Of a stretch of 64,000 bases of DNA, positions 45,468 to 52,960 are shown piece by piece. Made by a program: the position numbers and the translations under genes. The stretch covers positions 186,001 to 250,000 of the forward strand of contig NZ_PGFB01000004.1 in the NCBI RefSeq assembly GCF_002797855.1, in the 5' to 3' direction. The notes under the pieces were generated by a model. That model saw only the letters and a program-made list of their open reading frames with translations, did no database searches and was not told the DNA's origin. Source of the DNA: Compostimonas suwonensis (lineage in GTDB: Bacteria > Actinomycetota > Actinomycetes > Actinomycetales > Microbacteriaceae). How positions within the stretch are numbered: position 1 is the stretch's first letter; each line of letters starts with the position of its first letter.

Positions 45468-46613
45468 GTGCCTACGGTCATGCCCATCTACGGAACACGC
45501 CCCGAGGCCATCAAGTTCGCCCCCGTCGTCCGGGATCTGCTTCGAGCGGATGACATCGACACGATCGTGACCGTCACCGGGCAGCATCGGAGCATGCTCG
45601 ACCAGGTGAACGGCCTGTTTGGGATCGTGCCGGACTTCGACCTCGACATCATCACCCCGAAGCAGAGCCTCGGCGCCATCGCGGCACGGGTGTTCGACGG
45701 ACTCGCCGAGGTCTTCGCCGCGAGCAGGCCGGACGCCGTTATGGTGCAGGGCGACACCTCGACCTCGACGATCGCCGCGCTCGCCGCCTTCTACGAGGGG
45801 ATCCCGGTCGTGCACCTCGAGGCGGGGCTCCGCTCGGGAGACCTCGCCTCGCCCTTCCCCGAGGAGGGCAACCGCAAGGTGACCGGGCAGATCGCCTCCC
45901 TCCACCTGGCCCCGACCCCCGGGGCCCGTTCGAACCTGCTGCGCGAGGGCGTCGACCCGTCGACGATCGTCGTGACCGGCAACACCGTGATCGACGCGCT
46001 CCTGCACGTCGTCTCGCTGAACACGCCTCTCGAGCACCCCCAGCTCGCGGCGCTCGCCGAGCGCACCGGTCCCCTGCTGGTGGTCACGAGCCACCGCCGC
46101 GAATCATGGGGCGAAGGGGTGGCGAGCACCGCCCGCGCCCTCGAACGGCTGGCCGAGCGTCATCCGGAGCTCACGATCGTGCTCCCGCTGCACCGCAACC
46201 CCGTCGTGCGCGACGCGCTGTCGGCCACCCTGTCGTCGCGCGAACGGGTGATCCTCACCGATCCGCTCGACTACGCCCAGTTCACGACCCTCCTCGCCCA
46301 CGCCGACATCGTGCTCACCGACTCGGGAGGGGTGCAGGAGGAGGCCCCCAGCCTGGGCAAGCCCGTGCTGGTCACCCGCGACACGACGGAACGCCCCGAA
46401 GCGGTGGATGCCGGCACGGTGCGGCTCGTCGGAACCGGGGAGGACACGATCGTCGCCGAGGTCTCCCGTCTGCTCGACGATCGCGGCGCCTACGAGGCCA
46501 TGAGCCGCTCGGTCAACCCCTACGGCGACGGACGAGCCTCGGAGAGGACGCTTGCCGCGGTGCGCGCGTTCTTCGGGCTGGGCACGCGTCTGGAGGACTT
46601 CGGCACGGTCTGA
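45468..46613 (+). CDS. wecB: UDP-N-acetylglucosamine 2-epimerase (non-hydrolysing)
   Basis: A 381-residue enzyme that interconverts UDP-GlcNAc and UDP-ManNAc, the donor for many surface polysaccharides and teichoic-acid linkage units. The N-terminus (VPTVMPIYGTRPEAIKFAPV) matches the family, which fixes the GTG start at 45468. VMVQGDTST, HLEAGLRSGD, DSGGVQEEAPSLGKPVLV and TTERPEA are the conserved active-site stretches. Its last 94 bases overlap the 3' end of the opposite-strand membrane-protein gene. Confidence 0.94.
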   Translation: MPTVMPIYGTRPEAIKFAPVVRDLLRADDIDTIVTVTGQHRSMLDQVNGLFGIVPDFDLDIITPKQSLGAIAARVFDGLAEVFAASRPDAVMVQGDTSTSTIAALAAFYEGIPVVHLEAGLRSGDLASPFPEEGNRKVTGQIASLHLAPTPGARSNLLREGVDPSTIVVTGNTVIDALLHVVSLNTPLEHPQLAALAERTGPLLVVTSHRRESWGEGVASTARALERLAERHPELTIVLPLHRNPVVRDALSATLSSRERVILTDPLDYAQFTTLLAHADIVLTDSGGVQEEAPSLGKPVLVTRDTTERPEAVDAGTVRLVGTGEDTIVAEVSRLLDDRGAYEAMSRSVNPYGDGRASERTLAAVRAFFGLGTRLEDFGTV

Positions 46614-48334
46614 GTCGCCGGATGCTGCCTGACGAGCAGCAGGGCGAGCGCGAGGCCGAGCGGGATCGCGAACATCGTCAGATAGGTCGAAGTGAGCAGC
46701 TTCCGCGGGAGCTCGCTCGCGCCGTCTTCGATGAGCACGAACCAGAAGTGCAGCCAGAGGAAGGCCATCGCGAAGGCCGACATCCGTCCCAGGGCCACCG
46801 CGGCGTTGCCGAGCCGTCGGCGGCTCGCCACGGCGATGCCGAGCACGAACACGGCCACCTGCAGCAGCACGAGCGCGCCCGGCACGAAGCCGAACCCGGT
46901 CAGCAGGGTGCGCACGACGGGGATCCTCGAGTCCTTCTGCCACGGCTCGCCGCGCGGGCCCGCATCGGCCGCCTCGTACGACCCCAGGTAGTCGAGCTGC
47001 GGATGCGTCATCGCGATGAGACCGCGGTCGGCCTTCTGCAGCAGACGCTCGGGGTGGGTGATCGCGAAGAGGGCGAGGGTCGCGGGCGTGACCTTCTCGG
47101 CGACCTGCTCGAAGCCCTTCTGCGAGAGGGCCGATGCCGGGTCGGATGCCGCGCGCCCGGCGCCGTCCGCGAGCTCGGGGTCGAGCCCGAACCAGGCCAG
47201 GTCGCCGCGCGGGTCGGGGCTGGTCGGCAGGATCTCGAGGAAGACGGCGTCGTAGCGGCGCTCGCTCTCGCCGATCCGGCTCTGCGCGGGGAAGCTGACC
47301 ACGACCACTCCCACGAGCACGAGGGCCGCCACCGCTCCGGGCAGCCGGCGCAGCAGGCCGCGGTTCGAGGGGCTGGGATTCGAGGGGCTGGGATTCGAGG
47401 GGCTGCGGTTCGGCGACCCGGCCGGGGCGCCCCGCGAGGAGGAGACCCGCGCCCCGCGCCGCCGATACGGCCGCCACACGAGCGCGACGACGACCACGGG
47501 GAGGAGGCTGGCGAGGGCGAAGGCGCTCGTGAGGGCGAATGCCGCGACGAGCGTCACCACCAGCAGGCCCGTCCAGTCGACCGTGTCGCTGCGCCAGAGA
47601 TAGAGCAGGGCGATCATCGTCGCGAGCACGCCCAGCATCGACGCCGGCCAGGCGTACGGCGAGACGAAGAAGTCGGCGAACACGCCGTCCGCGGTCACGA
47701 GGGTGAGCACCCCGGCGATCAGCAGGCGGTAGCCGAGACGCCCGGGCAGCAGGAGCACGAGCGCCGCGACGAGCACTCCGAAGAGGAGGCAGTACAGCAG
47801 GCCGAGCACCCGGGTGTCGAGCCCCTCGCCGCCTCCGAACCACGGGGTCACCCACTGGGCGAGCCAGCCGATGCCCAGCTGCGACGACGACGGCAGCCCC
47901 GCACCGCCGCCCGGACAGGTCTCGCCGAACCACTCGTGGGGAACCCAGCGCGGGAAGATCGCCTGCGTGAACTGCTCGGTGTCCCACGGGCGCACGTTCC
48001 TCAGCCCCAGCTGGCACAGGAGGCTCGTGCCCTCGCCCTGGTCGGCGACGCCGACGGCGCTCGGCACCAGGAGCCGCAACGCCATCACGAGCGCGGCGAC
48101 GAAACCGGCCGTGACCGCGGCGAGCGCGGGCGACGACCTCGGCTGCGCGGCACCGGGCAGCAGCCGCAGGGCGAACCACCCCCGGATCGCCTCGGTGCCC
48201 GGGCTCTGCCACCACCGGCGCGAGGCACGCCGCGCCCTCGGGGACGGGGACGCGGGCGCCGCGGCATCCTGCGTCTCCGCCGTCTGGGACGTCTGGGATG
48301 TCTGGGATGTCTGGGATGTCTCAGCCGACCGCAT
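46520..48334 (-). CDS. Polytopic membrane protein, possible membrane glycosyltransferase
   Basis: A 604-residue protein with about 11 membrane segments and a first loop rich in charged residues (VADQGEGTSLLCQLG). The layout resembles PMT/ArnT-like lipid-linked sugar transferases, but no defining motif is certain. The N-terminus has an SQT repeat and a cytosolic loop has SPSNP repeats, both from tandem DNA repeats. It overlaps the lipoprotein gene by 14 bases and runs antisense over the last 94 bases of wecB. It is the final gene of the exosortase operon. Confidence 0.8.
   Translation of the reverse strand: MRSAETSQTSQTSQTSQTAETQDAAAPASPSPRARRASRRWWQSPGTEAIRGWFALRLLPGAAQPRSSPALAAVTAGFVAALVMALRLLVPSAVGVADQGEGTSLLCQLGLRNVRPWDTEQFTQAIFPRWVPHEWFGETCPGGGAGLPSSSQLGIGWLAQWVTPWFGGGEGLDTRVLGLLYCLLFGVLVAALVLLLPGRLGYRLLIAGVLTLVTADGVFADFFVSPYAWPASMLGVLATMIALLYLWRSDTVDWTGLLVVTLVAAFALTSAFALASLLPVVVVALVWRPYRRRGARVSSSRGAPAGSPNRSPSNPSPSNPSPSNRGLLRRLPGAVAALVLVGVVVVSFPAQSRIGESERRYDAVFLEILPTSPDPRGDLAWFGLDPELADGAGRAASDPASALSQKGFEQVAEKVTPATLALFAITHPERLLQKADRGLIAMTHPQLDYLGSYEAADAGPRGEPWQKDSRIPVVRTLLTGFGFVPGALVLLQVAVFVLGIAVASRRRLGNAAVALGRMSAFAMAFLWLHFWFVLIEDGASELPRKLLTSTYLTMFAIPLGLALALLLVRQHPATQTVPKSSRRVPSPKNARTAASVLSEARPSP
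47364..47408 (-). repeat. Three tandem 15-bp repeats in the membrane-protein gene
   Basis: Units at 47364-47378, 47379-47393 and 47394-47408 (core TTCGAGGGGCTG) encode the SPSNP repeat in a cytosolic loop. Confidence 0.7.
48282..48317 (-). repeat. Four tandem 9-bp repeats in the membrane-protein gene
   Basis: Four GTCTGGGA(T/C) units at 48282-48317 encode an SQT tripeptide repeat at the extreme N-terminus. Copy number may vary between strains. Confidence 0.7.
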
Positions 48335-49181
48335 AGCTCCCCCTCATCGGGCCCGGGGCGCCCGGTGCCTGGGCCGCGGTGCAGCGCAGCGTCCACGCCC
48401 CGCCCTCGCCGTCCTGCCGCAGGATCCCGCTCACGACCGTGTCGGCGGGAACGGGGCCCGGGGCGAAGAACTGCCGCACGAAGGGGGCGCAGCGCCCCGG
48501 CACGTCCTCGGCCGCCGGGTTGCCCGTGCGCGCCGGGAGCCAGGCGTTCACGTCCTCTGCGGTGTGCTCCTCATCGCACGTCGTCTCGGAGCCGGAGCCG
48601 GCCTCCTCCCCCGGAGCGGTCAGGTAGCACCGTCGCAGCGCCGACGAATCGGATCGTTCCATGATGTCGCGCAGGCTCCCCGTCACGCTCACGAGCGACC
48701 TCTCGTTCTCGAGCACGGCCAGGTCGCATCGCACCGAGCGGGCGCCGTCGCCCCACTCCCGGGCGGTCGGGGCGAAGGCGACGATCCGGAGGTCGCGCGA
48801 GGAGTCGCGATCCCGCGCCCCGATATAGTCGCGCATCGCGTCGTAGGCGCACAGCTGCCCGGCCCGCGCCTTCAGCAGCAGCTCGTCGGGACGCCCGGCT
48901 TCGGGGTCGAAGCCCTCCAGCTCCACGACGTCGAAGGTCTCGACGGTGTGCTGGGCGGCGCAGTCGACCGTGGGCGAGGAGTTGCTCACCGCGTCGAACT
49001 CGACCGGGTCCAGCACGACCCGGCACTGCCCCGCCCGGGAGCCGGCTGAAGCGGCCGCCCCGGGAGCAGACGAGGCGCCCGAGGTGCCGCCCTGCGCGCA
49101 CCCGCTCAGGAGCACGACGAGCGCCATGACGGACGCGAGGGCGGATGCCGCGACAGCGGCACTCCGGCGGCCAGCCTTCAT
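48321..49181 (-). CDS. Septum-formation-type lipoprotein
   Basis: A 286-residue predicted lipoprotein (lipobox LLSGC near residue 28). The mature part has two copies of a Cys-containing module with C-x3-H-x-x-E: VDCAAQHTVETFDVVEL and TTCDEEHTAEDVNAWL. This is the pattern of the actinobacterial septum-formation domain family, whose biochemical role is unclear. ATG 49181 overlaps the exosortase stop as ATGA, so the two proteins are made together; it may assist the exosortase or polymer assembly at the cell surface. Confidence 0.8.
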   Translation of the reverse strand: MKAGRRSAAVAASALASVMALVVLLSGCAQGGTSGASSAPGAAASAGSRAGQCRVVLDPVEFDAVSNSSPTVDCAAQHTVETFDVVELEGFDPEAGRPDELLLKARAGQLCAYDAMRDYIGARDRDSSRDLRIVAFAPTAREWGDGARSVRCDLAVLENERSLVSVTGSLRDIMERSDSSALRRCYLTAPGEEAGSGSETTCDEEHTAEDVNAWLPARTGNPAAEDVPGRCAPFVRQFFAPGPVPADTVVSGILRQDGEGGAWTLRCTAAQAPGAPGPMRGSYAVG

Positions 49182-49747
49182 CGGCTCGCGTGCCGTCGGA
49201 CCCGGCGGCGGCCGAGACCCGTGGCGACGCGCAGGAGCACGAAGATCGCGAACGCCAGCCCGAGGATGACCAGGAACGATCCGAGGTAGTGGTGCACGAG
49301 GTCGAAGCCCTCGCTGCCGAAGAGCTGCAGGGCGAGGGCGATGAGGCTGTAGCGCGCGAGGTTGCTGGCGACGGCGATCGGAAGCGCGATCGCCAGGCCG
49401 CCCAGCACCCGGCCGAGCCCGAATCGCGGCAGCAGGCAGAGCGAGCCGGCGATGAGCAGCAGAGGTGTCACGAGAACGACGGTCGAGCACAGGAAGGTGA
49501 TGGCGAGCCCGTTGACCGACCCCGTGCCGATGCCGATGTAGACGATGGTGCCCGCGCCGTTGGCGTCGCCGTCGGTGAAGAGGCTCAGAACGCTCGCCGT
49601 GATCATCGCCTCCGTGCGGCGGAAGCCCTCCTGGTTGAGCAGGAGCGCGATGGCGGCGGCGATGAGCCCGAGGCCCACGACCACCGAGAGGAACGAGTGC
49701 GCGGCACGTGCCGGGGGCTGCCGGTCTGCGGCGATGAGTGTTGTCAC
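49178..49747 (-). CDS. Exosortase/archaeosortase-family transpeptidase
   Basis: A 189-residue membrane protein with about five helices. The family catalytic triad is visible: Cys87 (AITFLCSTVVLV), Arg132 (SNLARYSLIAL, with the preceding Asn129) and His152 or 153 (DLVHHYLGSFLV). Exosortases cleave C-terminal sorting signals (PEP-CTERM-like) and hand the protein to another molecule, usually within polysaccharide loci. The stop overlaps the lipoprotein start and the start lies next to the glycosyltransferase stop. Likely substrates are encoded just upstream at 51252-52777. Confidence 0.85.
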   Translation of the reverse strand: MTTLIAADRQPPARAAHSFLSVVVGLGLIAAAIALLLNQEGFRRTEAMITASVLSLFTDGDANGAGTIVYIGIGTGSVNGLAITFLCSTVVLVTPLLLIAGSLCLLPRFGLGRVLGGLAIALPIAVASNLARYSLIALALQLFGSEGFDLVHHYLGSFLVILGLAFAIFVLLRVATGLGRRRVRRHASR

Positions 49748-49748
49748 G

Positions 49749-51110
49749 TCAGCTCTCCTTGGCCACGAGGGCGATGTCGTTCTTCTCGGAATTCCGTCTG
49801 GTCTTCGCCCAGCCGTCCCGCCCGATGACGATGCGGAAGAAGGCGCGGAGAACGCAGACGTAGGTCTGGTACATGTAGAGCCAGTAGCCGATGCCCCACA
49901 GGGCGGCGGTGAGCAGGCTGTGGCGCGGCTCGGCGACCGAGCGGTAGATGGGCGCCCAGATCCAGAACGGCAGGATGCCGGTGATCACGATGAGCGGGAG
50001 CAGCCACCACGACTCGGCGAGCCACAGGCCCAGGCTGCCCGAGTTGATCGCGCCCTGCGCGATCATCACGATGAAGACGGTGGGCCAGAGCACGACGCCG
50101 AGCAGCTGGATGAACGGCATCATCAGGAAGTAGGTCGCCTCGAGCGCACCGGCGTTGCTGATGTAGCGCGACTCGAAGATCGACCGCAGATACCGCGTGC
50201 ACTGCATCCCGCCCTGGCACCAGCGGGTGCGCTGCGTCAGCAGCCGGCGAGCGCCCGGCAGGGCCTCCTGCTCGACGTAGGTGTCGTGCATGTACACCGT
50301 GCGGTACCCCGCGAGCATCACGTGGATGCCGAGCTCGTAGTCCTCGAGCAGCGAGCCGTGCCACGGCTCGCCCGCGGTGGCGGAGATCTCGTCGAGCACG
50401 CTCAGGCGCGTGAACTGCCCGTTTCCGCCCAGGCCGACCGAGACGGTGTGCTTGCGGAGGCTCTGCATGGCCGCGATGGTCGTGCGGAACTCGATGTCCT
50501 GCATCCGCACCAGGTAGCGGCCCCACCACTGGTTGAGCCTGCCGCCGTGACCGAGCACGGGGGCGCGGTCGTCGCGGTTCGACATCCAGACCGCCGCCTG
50601 AGCCGCGCCGGTCAGAGGGTTGCCGAACGCGGCCTCCCCCGCCGCCTGCCGCAGCGCGTTCTGCGCGAGCCGGCCGTCGGCGTCGACGACGAGCACGACG
50701 ACGGAGCTGCGGTCGGCGTCGGCGGGCATCCAGGCGCTCAGCGCGCGGTAGGCGGCGTTGAGCGCGGCGCCCTTGCCGGTGCGCGCGTCGGGCCTCCTCC
50801 GCGAGACCAGGTGCACGAGCGGATCCCGCGACATCCGATCCTCGACGATCCCGGCCGTCCCGTCATCGCTGTCGTCGTCGATGATCCAGAGATGCGCCTC
50901 CGGGAAGTCGCGGCGGAGCCGGTCGATCGTGGCGCCGATGACGGCCTCCTCATCGCGGCAGGGCACGAGCACGTGCCAGGAGAAGCCCGAGGGGTCGCCT
51001 TCGGCCTCCTTCTTCCTGCGCAGGAACGGCGTCAGGATCAGCAGGATGTAGCCGAGGAAGATCACCAGCAGCACAAAGGCGAGAGCTTGGGCCGATTCGC
51101 TGGCGGTCAT
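49749..51110 (-). CDS. Processive family 2 glycosyltransferase (cellulose/hyaluronan synthase-like)
   Basis: A 453-residue membrane glycosyltransferase. One N-terminal helix is followed by a GT-A domain with Asp78-80 (IIDDDSDDG), the DxD at 143-145 (VVDADG), the ED catalytic pair at 256-257 (LLEDYELG) and the processive QRTRW motif at 293-297. Four or five C-terminal helices then form the export channel. It probably builds and extrudes a surface polysaccharide. The ribosome site is GGAAGG, 9 bases before ATG. Two strong hairpins separate it from the microprotein gene. Confidence 0.9.
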   Translation of the reverse strand: MTASESAQALAFVLLVIFLGYILLILTPFLRRKKEAEGDPSGFSWHVLVPCRDEEAVIGATIDRLRRDFPEAHLWIIDDDSDDGTAGIVEDRMSRDPLVHLVSRRRPDARTGKGAALNAAYRALSAWMPADADRSSVVVLVVDADGRLAQNALRQAAGEAAFGNPLTGAAQAAVWMSNRDDRAPVLGHGGRLNQWWGRYLVRMQDIEFRTTIAAMQSLRKHTVSVGLGGNGQFTRLSVLDEISATAGEPWHGSLLEDYELGIHVMLAGYRTVYMHDTYVEQEALPGARRLLTQRTRWCQGGMQCTRYLRSIFESRYISNAGALEATYFLMMPFIQLLGVVLWPTVFIVMIAQGAINSGSLGLWLAESWWLLPLIVITGILPFWIWAPIYRSVAEPRHSLLTAALWGIGYWLYMYQTYVCVLRAFFRIVIGRDGWAKTRRNSEKNDIALVAKES

Positions 51111-51141
51111 GTGTTGGTGCCTTCCTCGATGGTTGTCATCG

Positions 51142-51177
51142 CGCCGCTGCCCGATCGGGAACGATCGCGCAGCGGCG
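51142..51177 (-). other. Near-perfect 16-position hairpin before the glycosyltransferase gene
   Basis: CGCCGCTGC-c-CGATCG-GGAA-CGATCG-c-GCAGCGGCG: 15 paired positions with one mismatch and a tetraloop, 32 bases before the glycosyltransferase start. It lies inside the presumed operon, so it may attenuate transcription or act as a processing site. Confidence 0.65.
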
Positions 51178-51189
51178 GAGACGACGAAA

Positions 51190-51240
51190 GGCGGAAAGAC
51201 ATAATCGGATTCAGGGGTGGTCCGATGACGCCTTTCCGCC
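51190..51240 (-). other. Nested inverted repeat before the glycosyltransferase gene
   Basis: Outer arms GGCGGAAAG (51190-51198) and CTTTCCGCC (51232-51240), inner arms ATCGGA (51204-51209) and TCCGAT (51221-51226). Next to it lies the 12-bp palindrome CCGCCTAGGCGG (51248-51259) over the microprotein stop codon. Alternative pairings among the GGCGG/CCGCC elements are possible. Confidence 0.55.
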
Positions 51241-51251
51241 GTGCATCCCGC

Positions 51252-51437
51252 CTAGGCGGAATGCGCTCCGGCCGTACGAACAGCACGTCGGCGGAGGCTG
51301 ATCCTCAGGATGAGGTAGCCCGCGACGAGTGCGGTGGTTGCGATGAGGAGATACCAGCCGAAGGGAACACCCGTGGCTGCGAGTGCGCCCGAAGCGCCGA
51401 TCCCCCCGATCCCACCGCCGAAGTTGGATCCCGACAT
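51252..51437 (-). CDS. 61-residue LAATG/transmembrane/basic-tail microprotein
   Basis: A 61-residue protein with a Gly/Ser-rich N-terminus (1-18), LAATG at 19-23, one membrane helix (about 26-46) and a basic tail (RISLRRRAVR). This is a complete C-terminal sorting signal with almost no cargo and no signal peptide. The start overlaps the stop of the choice-of-anchor gene as ATGA, so its synthesis is tied to that protein. It might be a sortase substrate, a membrane adaptor or an anchor donor for the exosortase. I know of no characterised function. Confidence 0.8.
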   Translation of the reverse strand: MSGSNFGGGIGGIGASGALAATGVPFGWYLLIATTALVAGYLILRISLRRRAVRTAGAHSA

Positions 51438-52777
51438 CAGTGCGTTCCTTCGACCGTCACCCGACGACGACGGAGCCAGACGACGAGTCCGATGATGGCC
51501 GCGCCACCGCCGGCGATCGCCAGGGCTTCCGGGCTCATGAGCGGAACGCCCTCGATGCCGGCGTTGGGACCGACCGAGGCGCTGGCCAGGTCGACGGCGG
51601 CGAGGCTGCCGTCCGGGCCGAGGCCGACGCGCAGCGCCGACTGGGTGAAGGAGCCGTCGTCACCGAGGGTCTGGTTGTTGACATCGAGCTGGGCGATCGC
51701 GTCGATCGCTGTTGCGAGCGGTCCGGCGAGAGTGCCGACCAGTCCCGCGATCACGGGGTCGATGATGCCACGAGCCACGGCGAGCGCCGCCTGGGGGACG
51801 ATCCTCGCAAGCAGCGGGAGCTCGTCGATCGCCGCCTGTGCGGCATCCAGCACTCCGTCTACCACCGAGGTGAGCTGGTTGACCACGGCCTGGGGCACAT
51901 AGGTCAGGAGGTTCGTGCCCACCGGCAGGTCGTTGAGGCTCGCGACCCCCGCGACGGCCAGCAGGTCATCCGTCGACAGCGAGATGCCGTCGGGACCCAG
52001 CGGGTTCGTGATGCCCGTGATCCCGGCCACGGTGAGCGCCGCGATCAGGGTGTCGAGCGCCGGGCTGACGATCGTCGTCACCCCGCTGACGAGCGTGCCG
52101 CCGACGAGGACGTCCGCCGAGGCGAGCGTGTAGTCGCCCGACTGCACTCCGTCGGCCGTCTGCGACGCCGAGGCCGCGAGCACTCCGACGTTGATCTGCA
52201 GGTTCGCGAGGTCCTCGCCGCCGGTGAGGAGGCTCGTGCCGACCGAGATCTGCGCCGTGCTGCCCGCCGTCGGGGCTCCGACGTCGCTCGGCGTGACGGT
52301 GTTGACGCCGATGAGGCTCGGAGCGGCGGAGACCGCACCCGAGAAGGCCTGGGACGAGGCGTCCGAGGCGGCCTGGGCGTACTGGCCGACGGCGCCGAGC
52401 TGGATGATCCCCGAGCCGCCGAAGAGCGGCAGGTTGTTGGGGCCGATCTCGAGCGACAGCAGGTCGGCGAGTGCCGAGGCGTCGATCGGGGTGTCGGAGA
52501 CGACGAGCGGAGTCGCGCCGTCCGGGTTGACGGCGACTGCGCCGGCGAGGGCCGCGATCGGGTCGATCGGCACGCCGGCGATGGAGGCCGTGATGAGGCG
52601 CCCGGTGCCCTGCGAGACGACGGGAGCCGCTGTCGCGGCGCTGGGTGCGACGAGCGCGGCGACCGCACCGATCGCGATCGTGGCGGCGGCGATGCCCGCC
52701 ACTCGTTTCGGTCGCGCGGGTGCCGAAGCCCCGAAGACGCGTGATGTGGACATGGTGTGTGTGTTCCCCTCAGTCAT
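51437..52777 (-). CDS. Choice-of-anchor G-like secreted surface protein
   Basis: A 446-residue exported protein. The signal sequence (RVAGIAAATIAIGAVAALVAP) is cleaved near ATA-AP. A repetitive, Ala/Val/Leu-rich, Cys-free body (QGTGRLITASIAGVPIDPIAALAG onward) resembles choice-of-anchor G family proteins of actinobacteria, which carry varied C-terminal anchors. Here the end is PLMSPEALAIAGGG, a membrane helix and WLRRRR, an exosortase-like signal rather than LPXTG. ATG 52777 has GGAGG 5 bases upstream. It heads the operon running to the exosortase, and GGGTGA boxes lie upstream. Confidence 0.82.
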   Translation of the reverse strand: MTEGNTHTMSTSRVFGASAPARPKRVAGIAAATIAIGAVAALVAPSAATAAPVVSQGTGRLITASIAGVPIDPIAALAGAVAVNPDGATPLVVSDTPIDASALADLLSLEIGPNNLPLFGGSGIIQLGAVGQYAQAASDASSQAFSGAVSAAPSLIGVNTVTPSDVGAPTAGSTAQISVGTSLLTGGEDLANLQINVGVLAASASQTADGVQSGDYTLASADVLVGGTLVSGVTTIVSPALDTLIAALTVAGITGITNPLGPDGISLSTDDLLAVAGVASLNDLPVGTNLLTYVPQAVVNQLTSVVDGVLDAAQAAIDELPLLARIVPQAALAVARGIIDPVIAGLVGTLAGPLATAIDAIAQLDVNNQTLGDDGSFTQSALRVGLGPDGSLAAVDLASASVGPNAGIEGVPLMSPEALAIAGGGAAIIGLVVWLRRRRVTVEGTH

Positions 52778-52797
52778 GGGAGCCTCCGCGCGCTCCA

Positions 52798-52812
52798 CCC
52801 CCGGACCGGGGG
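52798..52812 (-). other. GC palindrome in the surface-protein leader
   Basis: CCCCCGG-A-CCGGGGG lies 21 bases upstream of the start codon. It would form a short stem close to the ribosome site and might limit initiation. Confidence 0.35.
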
Positions 52813-52893
52813 CGCCCCTTTTGGGACACGCGGAGACATGCTCCCGAGATCTATGGCCTCAGTAAATCTGTGAAGCACCCCGCAGGAACAGGC

Positions 52894-52960
52894 TCACCCC
52901 GGGTGATATTCGGGTGAAGTCGGAGGCCCCCGGAAAGGGTTCCACGCCTCACCCGGGTGA
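52894..52960. promoter_or_regulatory. TCACCC/GGGTGA boxes upstream of the surface-protein operon
   Basis: TCACCC-C-GGGTGA (52894-52906), a further GGGTGA (52912-52917) and the perfect palindrome TCACCCGGGTGA (52949-52960, overlapping the LuxR gene stop) precede the surface-protein gene. The same hexamers recur upstream of the LuxR gene, so they are candidate sites for that regulator. Confidence 0.5.
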
